Origin: Brevundimonas vesicularis NBRC 12165
Lineage (GTDB): Bacteria; Pseudomonadota; Alphaproteobacteria; Caulobacterales; Caulobacteraceae
Reading direction: 5' to 3'
DNA length: 64,000 bases
Assembly (NCBI RefSeq): GCF_001592205.1
Contig: NZ_BCWM01000015.1
Location: 1 to 64,000, forward strand
The translations under genes were made by a program, and so were the position numbers. Below, in pieces: positions 62,263 to 64,000 of this stretch; positions within the stretch are counted from its first letter, which is position 1; each line of letters begins with the position of its first letter. The notes under the pieces were generated by a model. It did no database searches and was not told the DNA's origin. It was given only the letters and a program-made list of their open reading frames with translations.

Positions 62263-63498
62263 ATGCGCCTGATCGTCGCCGCCGCCTCGACATCCCTGCT
62301 CGTTCTCGCCGCCGCCTGTGGCGCAAATAGCGAGAGCGCCGGTGCTGCGCCTCAGGCCGGGGCCCCGCTGGAAACGCGTCCGGCGAACAATCCTGATCAA
62401 CAACCGGCCTTCGCCGGCCAGACCCGCGCGCCGGGCGTCAAGACCGAACAGGCCATGACCCACACGGTGGTCGCCTCGGGCCTTGTCCACCCCTGGGGTC
62501 TGGCGGCCCTGCCCGACGGCCGCTGGCTGGTGACTGAAAAGCCGGGCCGTCTGCGCATCATCACCGCCCAAGGCCAGGTCGGCGAACCGGTCGCGGGCCT
62601 GCCCGCCGTAGATGCGCGCGGTCAAGGCGGCCTGCTGGATGTGATCGTCGGACCGAGCTTTGCGCAGGATCGCATGATCTATTGGAGCTATGCCGAACCC
62701 CGCGAGGGCGGCAATGCGACCTCAGTCGCGCGCGGGCGCCTGTCGGACGATCGATCACGCGTCGAGAACGTCCAAATCATCTTCCGCGCTCTGCCCGCCT
62801 ATGACGGCGACAAGCATTTCGGGTCGTCCCTGGCCTTCGCGCCGGATGGCAAGCTGTTCATCACCCTGGGCGAACGCTCGGACAAGCCGATGCGGCCTCA
62901 GGCGCAGGATCTGGGCTCGCACATGGGTAAGACCATCCGCATCAACGCCGACGGCACAGTCCCGCAGGACAACCCCTTCGTCGGCCGCGCCGGCGCCCTG
63001 CCGGAAATCTGGAGCCTGGGACACCGCAACGTTCAGGGCGTCGCCGTTCAGCCGGGAACGGGCGCGATCTGGACCATTGAACACGGCACGCGCGGCGGCG
63101 ACGAGGTCAATCTGGACAAGGCCGGCGCCAACTATGGCTGGCCGGATGCGGCCTACGGCGTTGAATATGCGGGCGGCGCGATCAACAGCGGCGCGACGCA
63201 AAAGGATGGCACCGAACAGCCCGTCTACTACTGGGATCCGGTGATCGCACCCGGCGGCGCGATCTTCTATCAGGGCGCCATGTTCCCCGGCTGGGACGGA
63301 AACCTGCTGGTCGCGGGCCTGAAGGAAAAGCATATCGCGCGTCTGGTGATCCAGAATGACCGCGTAGTGGGCGAAGAGCGTCTGCTGACGGACCTGGGCG
63401 AACGCATCCGCGATGTGGCGGTCGGCGCCGACGGATCGGTCTGGGCCATTACCGACGAGCAGAACGGCAAGCTGGTCAGGCTGTCGGCGACGCAGTAG
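62263..63498 (+). CDS. PQQ-dependent sugar dehydrogenase (soluble aldose dehydrogenase type), lipoprotein
   Basis: 411 residues. A lipoprotein signal (lipobox LAAAC) is followed by a GSDH beta-propeller domain: LVHPWGLAALPDGRWLVTEK, GLLDVIVGPSF, GDKHFGSSLAFAPDGKLFIT, EIWSLGHRNVQGVAV, IEHGTRGGDEVNLDKAGANY and PGGAIFYQGAMFPGWDGNLL. Such enzymes oxidise aldoses with PQQ in the periplasm. CGGAG precedes the ATG. The EcfG-type promoter upstream suggests stress or stationary-phase control. Confidence 0.92.
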   Translation: MRLIVAAASTSLLVLAAACGANSESAGAAPQAGAPLETRPANNPDQQPAFAGQTRAPGVKTEQAMTHTVVASGLVHPWGLAALPDGRWLVTEKPGRLRIITAQGQVGEPVAGLPAVDARGQGGLLDVIVGPSFAQDRMIYWSYAEPREGGNATSVARGRLSDDRSRVENVQIIFRALPAYDGDKHFGSSLAFAPDGKLFITLGERSDKPMRPQAQDLGSHMGKTIRINADGTVPQDNPFVGRAGALPEIWSLGHRNVQGVAVQPGTGAIWTIEHGTRGGDEVNLDKAGANYGWPDAAYGVEYAGGAINSGATQKDGTEQPVYYWDPVIAPGGAIFYQGAMFPGWDGNLLVAGLKEKHIARLVIQNDRVVGEERLLTDLGERIRDVAVGADGSVWAITDEQNGKLVRLSATQ

Positions 63499-63556
63499 TC
63501 TTCGAGGGCCGGGGGGCTATGTGGAGCGGTTGACGCTCCAAAGGGAGCACCGAACC

Positions 63557-63778
63557 ATGCGTATCCTCATCCTTTCCGCCGCCATTGTCCTGCCGCTGCT
63601 TTCGGGCTGCGGAACCATAGGCGGCGTGAGCCGGTATCAGCGCGACCTAGACGCGTTGGAAAAGACCTGCACCCAGCGCCAGGGCATACTGACCCCAACA
63701 GGCCTGCAAACTGGACGGCCGGAAACAGAATACGCCTGCACCATCACCGGTGGCGCGAGCCGCATTCCACCACGCTGA
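63557..63778 (+). CDS. Small lipoprotein of unknown function
   Basis: 73 residues. Signal MRILILSAAIVLPLLSGCGT with lipobox LSGC (Cys18), then a short soluble part with two Cys (KTCTQRQGI; YACTITGG) that may pair. No known domain. AAAGGGAGC lies ahead of the ATG. A small hairpin (GGAGCG/CGCTCC, 63523-63539) separates it from the dehydrogenase gene. Confidence 0.72.
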   Translation: MRILILSAAIVLPLLSGCGTIGGVSRYQRDLDALEKTCTQRQGILTPTGLQTGRPETEYACTITGGASRIPPR

Positions 63779-63877
63779 TTGAGGCAACCAGCGGTCAACC
63801 CGTCCTTCTCGCTTCATCACCATCGTCTGGCAGCCTGACATACTGGCGTCCGAGATCGCGACTACGCGGCTTATTAC

Positions 63878-63900
63878 TTGACGTTGACGTAAACGTAGGG
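63878..63900. promoter_or_regulatory. Possible MerR/LiuR-type operator at the right edge
   Basis: ACGTT (63881-63885) and AACGT (63892-63896) are inverted around GACGTA, inside a TTGACG-starting stretch. The pattern resembles LiuR-type MerR sites before acyl-CoA catabolism genes in proteobacteria. It lies about 95 bases before the ATG at 63991. Confidence 0.35.
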
Positions 63901-63990
63901 TTCTTGGCGTCCACGCTTGGAACCGCCTTGTCCGTCGTGCCGCGACCTGCCGCACGTTGAGGATGGGCCCAAAGATGGAGACGCACTTCC

Positions 63991-64000
63991 ATGGCTGACG
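63991..64000 (+). CDS. First codons of a gene running off the window
   Basis: ATG GCT GAC begins at 63991, with GGAG about ten bases earlier. Only three codons are in the window, so no product can be named. Confidence 0.35.

Noticed and set aside
63795-63992. Leftward 65-residue frame at the right edge
   Set aside because: No ribosome site, no family resemblance, and it covers what looks like the promoter region of the gene starting at 63991.

Overview
The window is GC-rich, densely packed alphaproteobacterial chromosome. Gene content and order (def-fmt-truA, argH-small lipoprotein-lysA, cobT, a HisRS of alphaproteobacterial type, EcfG-type promoters, a ROSE-type leader before hsp20) fit Caulobacteraceae, most likely Brevundimonas; this is inference from reading, not from a search. 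No insertion sequence, integrase, phage module, rRNA or CRISPR array is visible. Almost everything reads as core chromosome.

Layout. 1-6.3 kb: the 5' part of a tRNA-Ala, a YggT membrane protein, a 3-hydroxyacyl-CoA dehydrogenase, two membrane proteins, cobT without cobS, and a phytase-like lipoprotein. 6.3-10.3 kb: a leftward trehalose cluster otsB-GH15-otsA. 10.4-14.5 kb: a rightward polysaccharide block (KdsD-type isomerase, glycosyltransferase, Wza-type export lipoprotein). 14.5-17.8 kb: thioesterase and def-fmt-truA, with a small gene of opposite orientation inside the operon. 17.8-21 kb: asd and fabA-fabB. 21-28.6 kb: a mixed region with a 2-hydroxyacid dehydrogenase, a MoeB/ThiF protein, a degenerate BLUF protein, hslV, a ClpP-like protein and hisS. 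28.9-35.7 kb: an M13 peptidase, a Kef-type antiporter, a TetR regulator, the Smr/XRE/DUF2975 group and a 38-residue membrane peptide. 35.8-43.7 kb: rdgB-hemW, a lysyl-PG synthase-like protein, stress membrane protein GlsB, hisN and an S41 protease. 43.7-49 kb: a hydrolase with two exported methyltransferase-fold paralogues, hsp20 under heat control, rppH and a divergent polysaccharide deacetylase. 49-64 kb: ppc, corA, an M3 peptidase, murI, a metal-efflux pair with shared palindromes, lysA/lptM-like/argH, a TlpA thioredoxin, a tRNA with anticodon CAT and a PQQ sugar dehydrogenase.

The strongest non-gene signals are regulatory. Three intergenic sites match the EcfG general-stress promoter exactly (GGAAC, 16-17 bases, CGTT). 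They precede an 83-residue orphan, a 68-residue orphan coupled to a ClpP-like gene, and the PQQ dehydrogenase. A sigma-32-like promoter followed by a ROSE-type thermometer precedes hsp20, and a second sigma-32-like site sits directly before hslV. Together with trehalose synthesis and GlsB, the window has a clear stress-physiology component. The most unusual protein is a BLUF-domain protein whose photochemical tyrosine is a phenylalanine.
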